Shown here: positions 33,871 through 44,599 of the stretch, piece after piece | How positions within the stretch are numbered: the first letter of the stretch is position 1 | Layout of the letters: each line of letters starts with the position of its first letter | Source: Stomoxys calcitrans | Lineage: Eukaryota > Arthropoda > Insecta > Diptera > Muscidae | DNA length: 64,000 nt | Direction of reading: 5' to 3' | Assembly (NCBI RefSeq): GCF_963082655.1 | Contig: NC_081552.1 | Location: 187,109,082-187,173,081, forward strand | Translations under genes and position numbers: made by a program | Notes under the pieces: model-generated | Seen by the model: only the letters and a program-made list of their open reading frames with translations | What the model was told of the DNA's origin: nothing | Database searches by the model: none

Positions 33871-35109
33871 GCCATACAATTAGTCTCAGTAAAATTTGTC
33901 ATGTAGTCTTGGTCAAGACCACCAGAAGGAGAGATCCTACCACCTCTCCTACCTGTGGAAGATTATATATCCACTATGAAACGATAGTTCTGCTTGCTTA
34001 AAACTCCCACCATGCGCTCCGTCGTAAGCTTGCTGCCCCATCCTGTGATGAACATTGAGGGCGCCTTTAATATTATGAAGCCAAAATCAAAACTCTTGGG
34101 CTTGGAGACCGCCAGACAGTCATTGCTCAATGATCTTATAACCATCGCAAGTCTTTTTATTTTCGAAATTCATTATTTCGAAATTTTACAAACAAAATGC
34201 CGAAATGAATAAATCCACAGTCAATGGTTTAAATACTTGAGATGTTGCCTTTTATGGCGAAATGCCCTAGTTAAATACAAAAGCTTTTCTTAGCATTTCA
34301 AAATTGAAAGGCCATCGACAAACGATTTTTTTCTTTACCCACGGCAGCCATTGAAATATTTTGTTTTATTTTCATTTTATTCAAAAGAAAGCCATAAATG
34401 CTTCCATCGCCGTCATGATACTCTGACAAACACACACATACACAACCACATACCTACATATCGACACACAGATGAAAGTTTAGGGCAGTGGCTCGCGAAT
34501 AACAATAATCCTTGAAAAACTTCAAGTATCGGGAAATTATACAAAGCATAACGAGAGTGCACTACACAACAACAATAACACTCCTCACAAATTGGCCAAA
34601 TGAAAATAGTCCTTTGGTCTGGAATGGTAACAGTCAAGATGGCCACTCGTCGCTTTCTACCTTTTAAAGGTTCGAGGGCACAGTATTCCCATTTCAACGT
34701 TCATATTTAAAGTAACAAAGTAATAAAGCAATGGATAGCAATGTTCAGAGCCAATGGTTTAGTTGGCAGGCAATATGAATATGAGTTAGTACTAGAGTTT
34801 ATCAGGAGTCCATCTCAGCTCAGAAGTTAGCATGCCCGCCTTTGATCCTGAACGCTTGGGTACAAATTGTGGCTAAAACAGCAGGTATAAACCTGATAAC
34901 CTTCTACACTAAGTGGTGTCGCTCTGCGGCAAGTCGTTCGGACTAGTCAATAAAAAGGAAGACTCTTATCATTCAGCTTTTATTGGACAGCACTGATTGG
35001 TAAATTAGCAATTTGCGCTTTAGTTTATCCAATGAGAATTAATTACTTAAATGGCTTTTCATCTCCAGTCTTAAATAGTTCAGCTGGCAACTGCTCGCCC
35101 ACTGCTGGT
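33871..35109. other. Spacer with one SINE relic
   Basis: No recognisable protein-coding unit is present. A minus frame of 94 codons (34413-34697) is open but shows no motif. A decayed SINE lies at 34815-34990. Confidence 0.45.
34815..34990 (+). mobile_element. Decayed SINE
   Basis: GTTAGCATGCCCGCC is followed by CTGAACGCTTGGGTACAAATTG, a mutated B box, and then AGTGGTGTCGCTCTGCGGCAAGTCGTTCGGACT. These match the SINE family in the same order, with many substitutions. It is the oldest copy seen here. Confidence 0.6.
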
Positions 35110-35991
35110 TTGTTATACCCTCCACCATAGGATGGGGGTATACAAATTTCGTTATTCCGTTTGTAACACATCGATATATGCGTCTAAGACCCCATAAAGT
35201 ATATATATATTCTTGATCGTCATGTCATTTTTAATCGATCTAGCTATGTCCATCCGTCTGTACGTCCGTCCGTCTGTCTGTCGAAAGCACGCTAACTTCC
35301 GAAGAAGTAAAGCTAGCCGCTTGAAATTTTGCACAAATACTTCTTATTAGTGTAAGTCGGTTGGGATTGTAAATAAGTCATATCGGTCCATGTTTTGATA
35401 TAGCTGCCATATAAACCGATCTTGGGTATTGACTTCTTGAGCCTCTAGAGGACGCAATTCTTGTTCGATTTGACTGAAAATTTAAACGTGGTGTTTTTTT
35501 GTATAATTTCCAATAACTGTGCTAAGTACGGCTTAAATCGGTATAGAACCTGATAAAGCTGCCATATAAACCCATCTGGGATCTTAACTTCTCGATCCTT
35601 TAGAGGGCGCACTTCTCATCCGACTTGGCAGATATTTTGTACAACGGCTTCTCTCATGGCCTTCAACATTCGTGCCTAATATGGTCTGAATCGATCTATA
35701 ACTTGATACAGCTCCCATATAAACCGATCTTCCGATTTTGCTTCTTGAGCCCCTACAAGGCGCAATTCTTATCCGAATGGACTGAAATATAACACAATGA
35801 CTTCTACAATGTTCAGCATTCATGGTCCGAATCGGTCTATAACTTGATATAGCTCCAATAGCAAAACAGCTCATATTCAATATTCTTTGTTTGCCTACAA
35901 AGAGATGCAGCGCAAAGAACTCGACAAATGCGATCCATGGTGGAGGGTATATAAGATTCGACCCGGCCGAACTTAGCACGCTCTTACTTGT
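35110..35991 (-). mobile_element. Complete family 1 clan element (older subfamily)
   Basis: It runs from TTATACCCTCCACCATAGG to CTCTTACTTGT at 35991. It holds four units and a GTCC/GTCT tract of a few units. The 5' palindrome has one change (TTCGACCCGGCCGAA). Confidence 0.85.
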
Positions 35992-36587
35992 TGTTTTTTA
36001 GCTGGTTACAACCACTTGGACCTAGTTTTGACTAGGCGATAGGCATTTGTTCTGGGGAATCCTCGTCGACGCCTCTATTGGATACTAGCAGCTGGAAAAA
36101 AAATTTGTTTTCGTATCCTAAACACATTAACCAGATTTCTTTCTTTGTCTATGAAGAAGGTTGTGTCTGTGTTAAATACATCGTTGTATGTTTGTTTATT
36201 TGGTAAATTTTCCGGACTTCATTCTGACTACTCTACATCTCAGTTCGCTCACACTCACATCTTTCGATTTCCCTCTTCTTTTTGCCAAAATGTGTTTTTC
36301 TTTTTTCCGTTTCTTCAGATTCCTCTCCCTCTGCCCGGGTGTTGCCTTTGATTACTGGATTGCTCTGTATGCCGCATTCTTGGCTGGAGTAGCATTTCGA
36401 CACTCTTGGTCATACCATGGCTTTCTTGGGGAGGCTTCTGGTACCCAAGTACGGAGTTTGCGGCATCTTCCATGGAGTGGACTATAGTTTGCAATTGTGA
36501 CTTTTCATCATGGGGCAAGTAGTGCTTTCAACAAGTAGTTGGGCCAATCGAGTACAGAATTGCGTTGCTATCTGTTGCGTTTGCAGT
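35992..36587. other. Spacer without recognised gene
   Basis: A phenylalanine-rich plus frame of 99 codons (36188-36487) overlaps another frame and has no motif. I see no repeat. Confidence 0.45.
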
Positions 36588-37432
36588 TTATATACCCACC
36601 ACTGAAGGATTGGGGGTATATTGATTTTGTCATTCCGTTTGCAACACATCGAAATTTTCCACATATACTTTTTATTAGTGTGGGTCGGTTGGTATTGTAA
36701 ATGGGCCAAATCGGTCCATGTTTTGATATAGCTGCCGTATAAACCGTAGTGCACGTAGTGTTTTGGTAGCACTTCCAACAACTACGCTAAGTATGGTTTA
36801 CATCGGTTCATGTTTTGATATAGCTGCCATATAAACCGATTTTGGGTCTTGATTTCTTCAGCATCTAGAGGGCGCCATTCTCGTCCGATTTTATTGAAAT
36901 TTTGTACGAGGTGTTTTGGTAGCACTTCCGACAAGTACGCTAAGTATGGTTTAAATCGGTCCATGTTTTGATATAGCTGCCTATAAACCGATCTGGGGGT
37001 AGACTTCTTCAGCCTCTAGAAGGCGCAATTCTCGTCCGATTTAACTGAAATGATCAGGTTATAGACCGATTTAGACCTCACTTGACACAGATACTGGAAG
37101 TCATAACGAAACACTACATGCAAAATTTCAGCCAAATCGGACAAAAATTGCGGCTTCCAGGAGCTCAGGAACTCAAAACGGGAGATTGGTTTATATGGGA
37201 GCGATAACCAAATCTGGACCAATATATCCAATTTGCAGGCCCCAACGACCTACATCAATACAAAGATTCTGTGCAAAATTTCAAGAGGGTAGTTTAACGC
37301 GTTCGACCTCTATCGTGATTTCGACAGACAGACGGACGGACGGATGGCTAGATCGAATCAGAATGTCGAGAGAATCCAGAATTTGTATACTTCATGGCGT
37401 TTTATACCCATCCTATGGTGGTGGGTATAAAA
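36588..37432. mobile_element. Inverted chimera: two 3' ends facing outward
   Basis: 36588-37050 reads on the minus strand from a family 2-type hairpin (TATACCCACCACTGAAGGATTG) into family 1-type units (TGGGTCTTGATTTCTTCAGC). At about 37050 the orientation flips within a unit (GATTTAACTGAAAT|G|ATCAGGTTATAG), and 37052-37432 reads plus to a second hairpin, CCATCCTATGGTGGTGGGTATAAAAA. The structure thus has two 3' termini and no 5' end. Confidence 0.75.
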
Positions 37433-37446
37433 AGTAATAAGGCGTT

Positions 37447-37467
37447 AAGTTTGGCCGGGCCAAACTT
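37447..37467 (+). repeat. Compensated 5' palindrome
   Basis: The usual arms AGTTCGGCC / GGCCGAACT are here AGTTTGGCC / GGCCAAACT. One base has changed in each arm and the pairing is kept. All bases of the 21-bp site still pair around the central G. Confidence 0.9.
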
Positions 37468-38503
37468 TGGATACCAACCACCCTGGGTATATATGTAAAC
37501 CACATTTTGTCATAATCGGGTGAAAAATGCATAATTAATTTTCCTATAGCAGCTACATCGAAATTAGTCCGATTTGGACCATATTCGACACGGATATTGA
37601 GAGGTCTTATAAGTAAAAATCACTGTTCAATTTTGTAGAAATATTGGTTTTTTTGGTAGCTATATCCAAATTTAGACCGATCGGAAGCCCATAAGACACG
37701 GATGTCGATCATAAGACTAATATAAGTCACTGTGTCTAATTTTAGCGAAATCGGACTATTAATGCCCCTTTTATTGGGCCAAGACTTTAAATCGAGAGAC
37801 CGGTCTATATGGCAGCTATATTCAAATCTGAACCGTTCTGGACTAAACTGAAGAGGGATGTCGAAGGGGCAAACACAACTCACTGTCCCAAACTTCGACA
37901 ACATCGACCAATAAATTCTCTTTTTATGAGACCAAACCTTAAATCGAGATATCGGTCTATATGGCTGATTTATTCAAATCTGAACCTCGGACCAATTACA
38001 AAAAAATTTCGGAGAACCTAACACAACTCACTGTCCAAAATTTCAGCAAAATCGGATAATAAATGTGGCTGTTAGGGGCCTAACAATAGGACATAGGACA
38101 ATAAATGGGCCTTTATGGGCCAAAAACTTTAAATCGAAAGATCGGTCTATACGGCAGCTATATCCAAATCTGGACCGATTTGGGCCAAATTAACGAAGGA
38201 TGTCGAAGGGCCTAACATAACTCGCTGTCCCAAATGCGCCTTTTATGGGCCTAAGACCCTAAATCGGCGGATCGGTTTATTTGGCAGCTATATCAAAATC
38301 TGGACCGATCTGGGCCAAATTGATGAAACATGTAAAGTATCTAAACACAACCCACTGTCCCAAATTTCAAAATCGGTTAATAAATGTGGCTTTTGTGGAC
38401 CGAAGGCCCTAAATCGGCGGATCGGTCTATACGGGGGCTATATGAAGATATAGTCCGATATAGCCCATCTTCGAACTTAACCTGCTTATGGGCAAAAAAA
38501 AAA

Positions 38504-40026
38504 AACAAGTAAAAAGGCGTTAAGTTCGGCCGGGCCGAACTTTGGATACCCACCACCTCGGGTATATATGTAAACCACATTTCATCAAAATTCGGTGAAA
38601 ATTTTATACCTTATGTCCCATATCAGTTATATCCAAATATGTTCGGATTTAGACCAAATACTAATAAGTACATTAGCTATATCTAAAAATAAACCGATTT
38701 GAACTATATACGACATTGATGTCGAAAAGCCTAACATAAGTCACTGTGCCAAATTTCAGTGAAATCGGATTATAAATGCGCCTTTTATGGGGCCAAGATA
38801 TTAAATCGAGATATCGGTCTACATGACAGCTATATCCAAATCGGGACCGATTTGGGCCAAGTTGCATAAAAATGTCAAAGAGCCTAACACAAAGCTCTGT
38901 CCCAAATTTCAGCGAAATCGGACAATTAATGTCGCTTTTATGGGCCCAAAACCTTAAGTCGAGAGATCGGTCTATATGGCAGCTATATTCAAATCTGGAC
39001 CGATCTGGGCAAAATTAAGGAAGGACGTCGACGAGCCTAACCAAACTCACTGTCTCAAATTTCAGCGACATCGGACAATAAATGCGTCTTTTATGGCCCC
39101 AAAACCTAAAACCTAGATATCGGTCTATATGGCAGCTATATCTAAATCTGGACCGATCTGTGCGATATTGCAGAAGTATGTCAAGGGGCTTAACATAACT
39201 CACTGTCCCAAATTTCGGCGTCATCGGACAATAAATGAGCATTTTATGGGCCCAAAACCATAAATCAAGAAATCGGTCTAAATGGCAGCTATATCTAAAT
39301 CTGAACCGATCTGAACCAAATTGAAGAAAGATGTCAAAAGGCCTAACACATCTCACTGTCCCAAATTTCAGCAAAATCAGATAATGAATGTGGCTATTAT
39401 GGGCCTTAAACCATAAATCGGAGGATCGATCTATATGGCAGCTATATCCAAATCTGGACCGATCTGAGCCAAATTAACGAAGGATGTCAATGGGCCTTAC
39501 ACAATTCACTGCCCCGAATTTTATCAAATTCAGATAATAAATGTGGCTTTTGTGGGCCTAAGACCCTAAACCGGAGAATCGGTCTATATGGCAGCTATAT
39601 CCAAATCTGGACCAATCTGAGCCAAATTGACAAAGGATGTCGAAGGGCCTACCACAACTCACTGTCCCAAATTTCAACCAAATCGGATAATAAATGTGGC
39701 TTTTATGGGCCTAAGACCCTAAATCGGCGGATCGGTCTATATGGGGGCTATATCAAGATATAGTCCGATATAGCCCATCTTCGAACTTAACCTGATTATG
39801 GACAAAAAAAAGAATCTGTGCAAAATTTCAGCTCAATATCTCTATTTTTAAAGACTGTAGCGTGATTTCAACAGACAGACGGACGGACATGTCTAGATGG
39901 TCTTAGATTTTTACGCTGATCAAGAATATACAACATATACTTTATAGGGTCGGAAATGGATATTTCGATGTGTTGCAAACGGAATGACAAAATGAATATA
40001 CCCCCATCCTTCGGTGGTGGGTATAA
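38504..40026 (+). mobile_element. Complete family 2 clan element nested in another
   Basis: It runs from ACAAGTAAAAAGGCGTT, with a perfect palindrome, to CCATCCTTCGGTGGTGGGTATAAAAA. It holds about eight units with the standard spacing and lies in the A-run of the host element. The antisense frame is open for 119 codons at 39015-39374. Confidence 0.9.
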
Positions 40027-40105
40027 AAAAGAATCTGTGCACAGTTTCAGCTCAATATCTCTATTTTTAAAGACTGTAGCGTGATTTCAACATAGGGGCG
40101 GACGT

Positions 40106-41253
40106 CCGCCTGTCCGTCCGTACATAGCTAGCAACATTTGTGAAGTACTATGCCATATAAAAACTTCTCTCCAAAGAGGTGTCGCACTGCGGCACGCCTT
40201 TCGTTCTCAGCTATAAAATGATGTCAAGTTCGTTGTACTGTGCGACTCTAGTTCATCTGTGCTACATTGCTGGGGAGGGATAAGCAAAACTTCCTGAAAA
40301 AATAAGAAAACTTGGTCAAAAGAACTAAATAAACATTCATAAATTGCCTTGGCGTTTGTTGGCATCTCAATCAATAATGTCCGATTTTTATTTATTTACT
40401 TAAAAATTGAGTTTCCTTCAATGAAAGAGCCTCCTCCAAGCGCCTTTTGTGCGTAATCATGAGGGAACTAGAGTCTGAGCAAAAGTGAGGGGAATTTATT
40501 CAGCAACCAATTATGCTCAGTTCTAATGGCGTACCAACAAATTTCCGTTGTTTTCTTAAGCAATTCAGAACATTACACAAGCCAAGTCAGAGAGTCCCAT
40601 TGTTCTTTGTGCCAGTCCAGGACATGCACACACAACAATTTGCTGTTGTATGTGTCACAGGACTTTGTGTGAAACCCCCATTTCCTTGTTAGGTTTTAGT
40701 TATTGTGAACAAAAGGTGTTGTATGAAAGTCATGTTGCCGGCCATGTTCGTTTTATTCGTGTGATAACGAGCTGAAATTAAATTTAATATTAAGTTGGAA
40801 TTGCTTTGTTGTTGTTTTATTGGGGAGTGTGAATGAAGCTGTGTTTAGTTTCCGCTGAAAACGGAAGGTAGTGCCTAAATTAAATTTGAGGAGTTACTGG
40901 TTGGTGTTGGGTTGCTCAAATGGCCGGTACAATAGCGACAGACGTAGCAGCAGCAGAACCATCACAACATCACCGACATCAACACCAACCAAAAAGGACA
41001 ATAAATTGGTAATAGCAGGTAATTTCCTTGAATTATCACAACTAGAGGTGTCGTTAAAAACAAAAGGCAATTCCACCACCATGATCGTTATCCCCTAATA
41101 AAGTTTATTAAGTTTTGCAAGAGGTTATTGCAATCAAGGTTTAAGGCTTCATTCCAGAAATTGGGGCAAAGTTTCAATAACAAGCCATTACCACAAAACA
41201 GTTTAAAGTTTAAAATGAGTTTAAAACGTTTATATTAAAGCTAATATAGACTT
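40106..41253. other. Spacer with a SINE fragment
   Basis: A SINE body fragment is at 40128-40232. The remainder is AT-rich and apparently unique. A plus frame at 40871-41098 contains a serine/threonine-rich stretch but no motif I can name. Confidence 0.45.
40128..40232 (+). mobile_element. SINE body fragment
   Basis: AGCAACATTTGTGAAGTACT, AACTTCTCTCCAAAGAGGTG and TCGCACTGCGGCACGCC follow the SINE body order. The tRNA head and tail are absent. Confidence 0.75.
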
Positions 41254-42774
41254 TATTATACCCTCCACCATAAGATGGGGGGTATACTAATTTCGTCATT
41301 CTGTTTGTAACTACTCGAAATATTCGTCTGAGACCCCATAAAGTATATATATTCTTGATCGTCGTGAAATTTTATGTCGATCTAGCCATGTCCGTCCGTC
41401 TGTCCGTCCGTCCGTCCGTCCGTCCGTCCGTCCGTCCGTCCGTCCGTCTGTCTGTCGAAAGCACGCTAACTTCCGAACGAGTAAAGCTAGGCGCTTGAAA
41501 TTTTGCACGAATACTTCTTATTAGTGTAGGTCGGTTGGTATTGTAAATGGGCCATATCGGTCCATGTTTTGATATAGCTGCCATATAAACCGATCTTGGG
41601 ACTTGACTTCTTGAGCCTCTAGAGTGCGCAATTCTTATCCGATTGGGATGAAATTTTGCACGACGTGTTTTGCTATGACATCCAACAACTGTGCCAAGTA
41701 TGGTTCAAATCGGTCCATAACCTGATATAGCTGCCATATAAACCGATCTTGGGTCTTGACTTCTTGAGCCTCTAGAGTGCGCAATTCTTATCCGATTGGA
41801 TTGAAATTTTGCACGACGTATTTTGTTATTATATCCAACAAGTGTTCCAAGTATGGTTCAAATCGGTCGATAACCTGATATAGCTGCCATATACACCGAT
41901 CTGGGGTCTTGATTTCTTGAGCCTCTAGAGTGCGCAACTCTTATCCGTAATTGGGATGAAATTTTGCACGACGTGTTTTGTTGTGACATCCAACAACTGT
42001 GCCAAGTATGGTTCAAATCGGTCCATAACCTGATATAGCTGCCATATAAACCGATCTTGGGTCTTGATTTCTTGAGCCTCTTGAGTGCGCAATTCTTATC
42101 CGATTGGAATGAAATTTTGCACGACGTGTTTTGTTACTATATTCAACAACTGTGCCAAGTATGGTTCAAATCGGTCCATAACCTGATATAAGCTGTCATA
42201 TAAACCGATCTTGGATCTTGACTTCTTGAGCTTCTAGAGGGCGCAAATATTATCCAATTTGAATGAATTTTGGCACGTAGTATTTTGTTATGATATCCAA
42301 CAACTGTGCCAAATATGGTTCAAATCGGTTCATAACCTGATATAGCTGCCATATAAACCGATCTGGGATCTTGACTTGTTGAGCCTCCAGAGGTCGCCAT
42401 TATTATCCGATTTGCCTGAAATTTTGTACGACGGATTCTCTCATGACCATTAACATACGTGTTTATTATGGTCTGAATCGGTTTATAGCCTGATATAGCT
42501 CCCATATAAATCGATCTCTCTATTTTACTTCTTGAGCCCACAAAGGGCGCAATTCTTATTCGAATTGGCTGCCATTTTACACAGGTCTCCAACATATAAT
42601 TTAATTGTGGTCCAAACCGGACCATATCTTGATATCGCTCTATTAGCAGAGCAAATCTTTTCTTATATCCTTTTTTGCCTAAGAAGAGATGCCGGGAAAA
42701 GAACTCGACATATGCGATCCATGGTGGAGGGTATATAAGATTCGGCCCGGCGAACTTAGCACGCTTTTACTTGT
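41254..42774 (-). mobile_element. Complete family 1 clan element (young subfamily)
   Basis: It runs from TTATACCCTCCACCATAAGATGG to GCTTTTACTTGT at 42774. It has about eight units, a long GTCC tract (41390-41456) and the young-subfamily core ACTACTCGAAATATTCGTCTGAGACC. The 5' palindrome lacks one C (TTCGGCCCGGCGAA). Confidence 0.9.
41390..41456 (-). repeat. (GTCC)n microsatellite
   Basis: About 16 tetranucleotide units with GTCT variants at the edges, in the standard position of the clan element. Confidence 0.93.
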
Positions 42775-42899
42775 TATTATTATTATCTTCGATTTCTAAG
42801 GTTAGGTTAATAAGAGGGTGCACATATTAATCTGCCCCATTCCACTATAGATATACTCCTAAGCCAGTAACCGGATAAAAAACTTAAAAGTAACCTCGG

Positions 42900-43483
42900 A
42901 CAAGTAAAAGCGTGCTAAGTTCGGCCGGGCCGAATCTTATATACCCTCCACCATGGATCGCATTTTTTGAGCTCTTTTAGGCAAACAAAGGATAAAAGAA
43001 AATAATTGCTATATTATTGGAACAATATCAAGTTATGATTCACTTCGAATTATAATTGAACTGAATATTGGAGATCATAGTAGAAGTCATTGTGTAAAAT
43101 TTCAGCCAAATCTAGTAAGAACTTAGGGGTTGAAGAAGTATAATACGGAGACCGGTTTATAGGGGAGCTGCATTAGGCTATAAAGCGATTCATGCCATTT
43201 TCGATACGTATGTTAAAGGTCATGACAGAAGGCGTTAAACAAAATTTCAGCTAAATTGGACAATAATTGCGCCCTCTAGTTGCTTAAGAAGTCAAGACCC
43301 AAGATCGGTATATATGGCAGCTATATCAGGTTTATGGTCCGACTTAAACTATTCTTAGCACAGTCATTTAAAGTCATAAAAAAACACCTCTTGCAAAATT
43401 TCAGCCAAATCGGATAATAATTGCTTCCTTTAGAGGCTCATGAAGTCAAGACCCCAGATCGGTTTATATGGCAACTATATCAC
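42900..43483 (+). mobile_element. Family 1 clan element, 3' half lost
   Basis: The 5' end ACAAGTAAAAGCGTGC, the intact palindrome and TATACCCTCCACCATGG are present, followed by about three units. At about 43483 (GCAACTATATCACGG) the sequence switches into a fragment of the opposite orientation. Confidence 0.82.
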
Positions 43484-43735
43484 GGTGGCCTTCCTTTTGT
43501 AAGACCACGAAGTATTGATCTGAGACCCTATAAAATCTATATAGCCGTGCCATGTCCGTCCGTCCGACCGTCTAGAGATCCGTCCGTCTGTGGAAATAAG
43601 GATAGCCGTCGAATGAATAAACATAACTGCTTGAAATTTGGCACAGAAGCTTTGTGTTTATGTAAATCGTGGGACATTGCAAATGGACCATATCGGTTCA
43701 GATCTTCTTATTTGACTTCTTGAGCCCTTAGGTTA
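43484..43735 (-). mobile_element. Clan 3'-half fragment in inverted orientation
   Basis: It contains a core-like GATCTGAGACCCTATAAAATC, a GTCC tract at about 43553-43600, and CTGCTTGAAATTTGGCACAG leading into one unit. No hairpin is present. It is joined head-on to the preceding element. Confidence 0.6.
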
Positions 43736-43794
43736 GGTAAGAAATCAATCTGCCCAATGCCGTTATGGACGCTCATAATACTAAACAACTTAAA

Positions 43795-44543
43795 AGACAT
43801 TAAGTTCGGCCGGGCCGAACTTTGGATACCCACCCCTCGGGTAAACCCCCTTTTGTCACAATCCAATGAAAATTGGAAAACTTATGCACCGAAATTCGGC
43901 ACGGACATTGAGTGGTCCAATATATATGTCACTATTCGATTTTGTAGAATAAAAAAATTGGTGTTTTTGGCAGATATATCCAAAAATAATCTGATCTGAA
44001 CCATATTAAGGTCGGATATAGTGAGGCTCAGAAAAACTCACTGTTTTCAAAGCGAAATCAGGTAATAAATAAAGCTTTTATGGGCTTCAGTCCCCTTATC
44101 GGCTGATCGGTCTATATGACAGCTATATCTAAATATAGTCGATCTGAGCAATATTTGGTTCAATTGTCGGGAAGCCCTAAAGCATTTATGGACATTAGAC
44201 CCTTAATCGGAAAATCGGTCTATATAGCCGCTATAGCCAAATTTGGTCCGATTTGGCCCGTTCACGAACTTACCTTACGAACTTACCAGCGTGCATCAAA
44301 TTTACGTATATTTGCCAATTTCAGCTCAATATCTCAATTTTTGAACGCTCTAGAGTGATTACAACAGACGAACGGACAGAGGGACAGGTGGATAGACGGA
44401 CAGACACATGGACATCGTTAAACCGTCTTAGAATTTTACGACAATCCGAAATATATATACTTTGTAGGGTCAGAAATTGATATTTCGATGTGTTGCAAAC
44501 GGAATGACTAAATGAGTATACCTACGGTGGTGGGTATAAAAAG
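43795..44543 (+). mobile_element. Short-subfamily (2s) clan element
   Basis: It has the palindrome AGTTCGGCCGGGCCGAACT, GGATACCCACCCCTCGGG, about three units, a GACA/GGAC tract and the end CTACGGTGGTGGGTATAAAAAG. It is complete apart from the first few bases. Confidence 0.82.
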
Positions 44544-44599
44544 TAAGTTCGAGAAAGATAATCTAAGTTAGGAATTCCGTGCTACTTGAAAAAACCTTA

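Larger units (their letters stand above)
37433..40105 (+). mobile_element. Family 2 clan element split by another family 2 element
   Basis: The left part (37433-38503) starts AAGTAATAAGGCGTT with the compensated palindrome at 37447-37467 and runs to CTTATGGGC and an A-run. The right part (40027-40105) resumes exactly there: AGAATCTGTGCACAGTTTCAG, AAAGACTGTAGCGTGATTTCAAC and a GTCC tract, then is cut off. The nested element occupies 38504-40026. Confidence 0.85.

Noticed and set aside
36188..36487. A 99-codon hydrophobic frame as a membrane protein
   Set aside because: It is in low-complexity T-rich DNA, overlaps another frame of similar length, and shows no motif or homologue I recognise.
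40871..41098. A Ser/Thr-rich frame as an exon
   Set aside because: No splice context, motif or supporting neighbour could be identified; the reverse strand is open as well.
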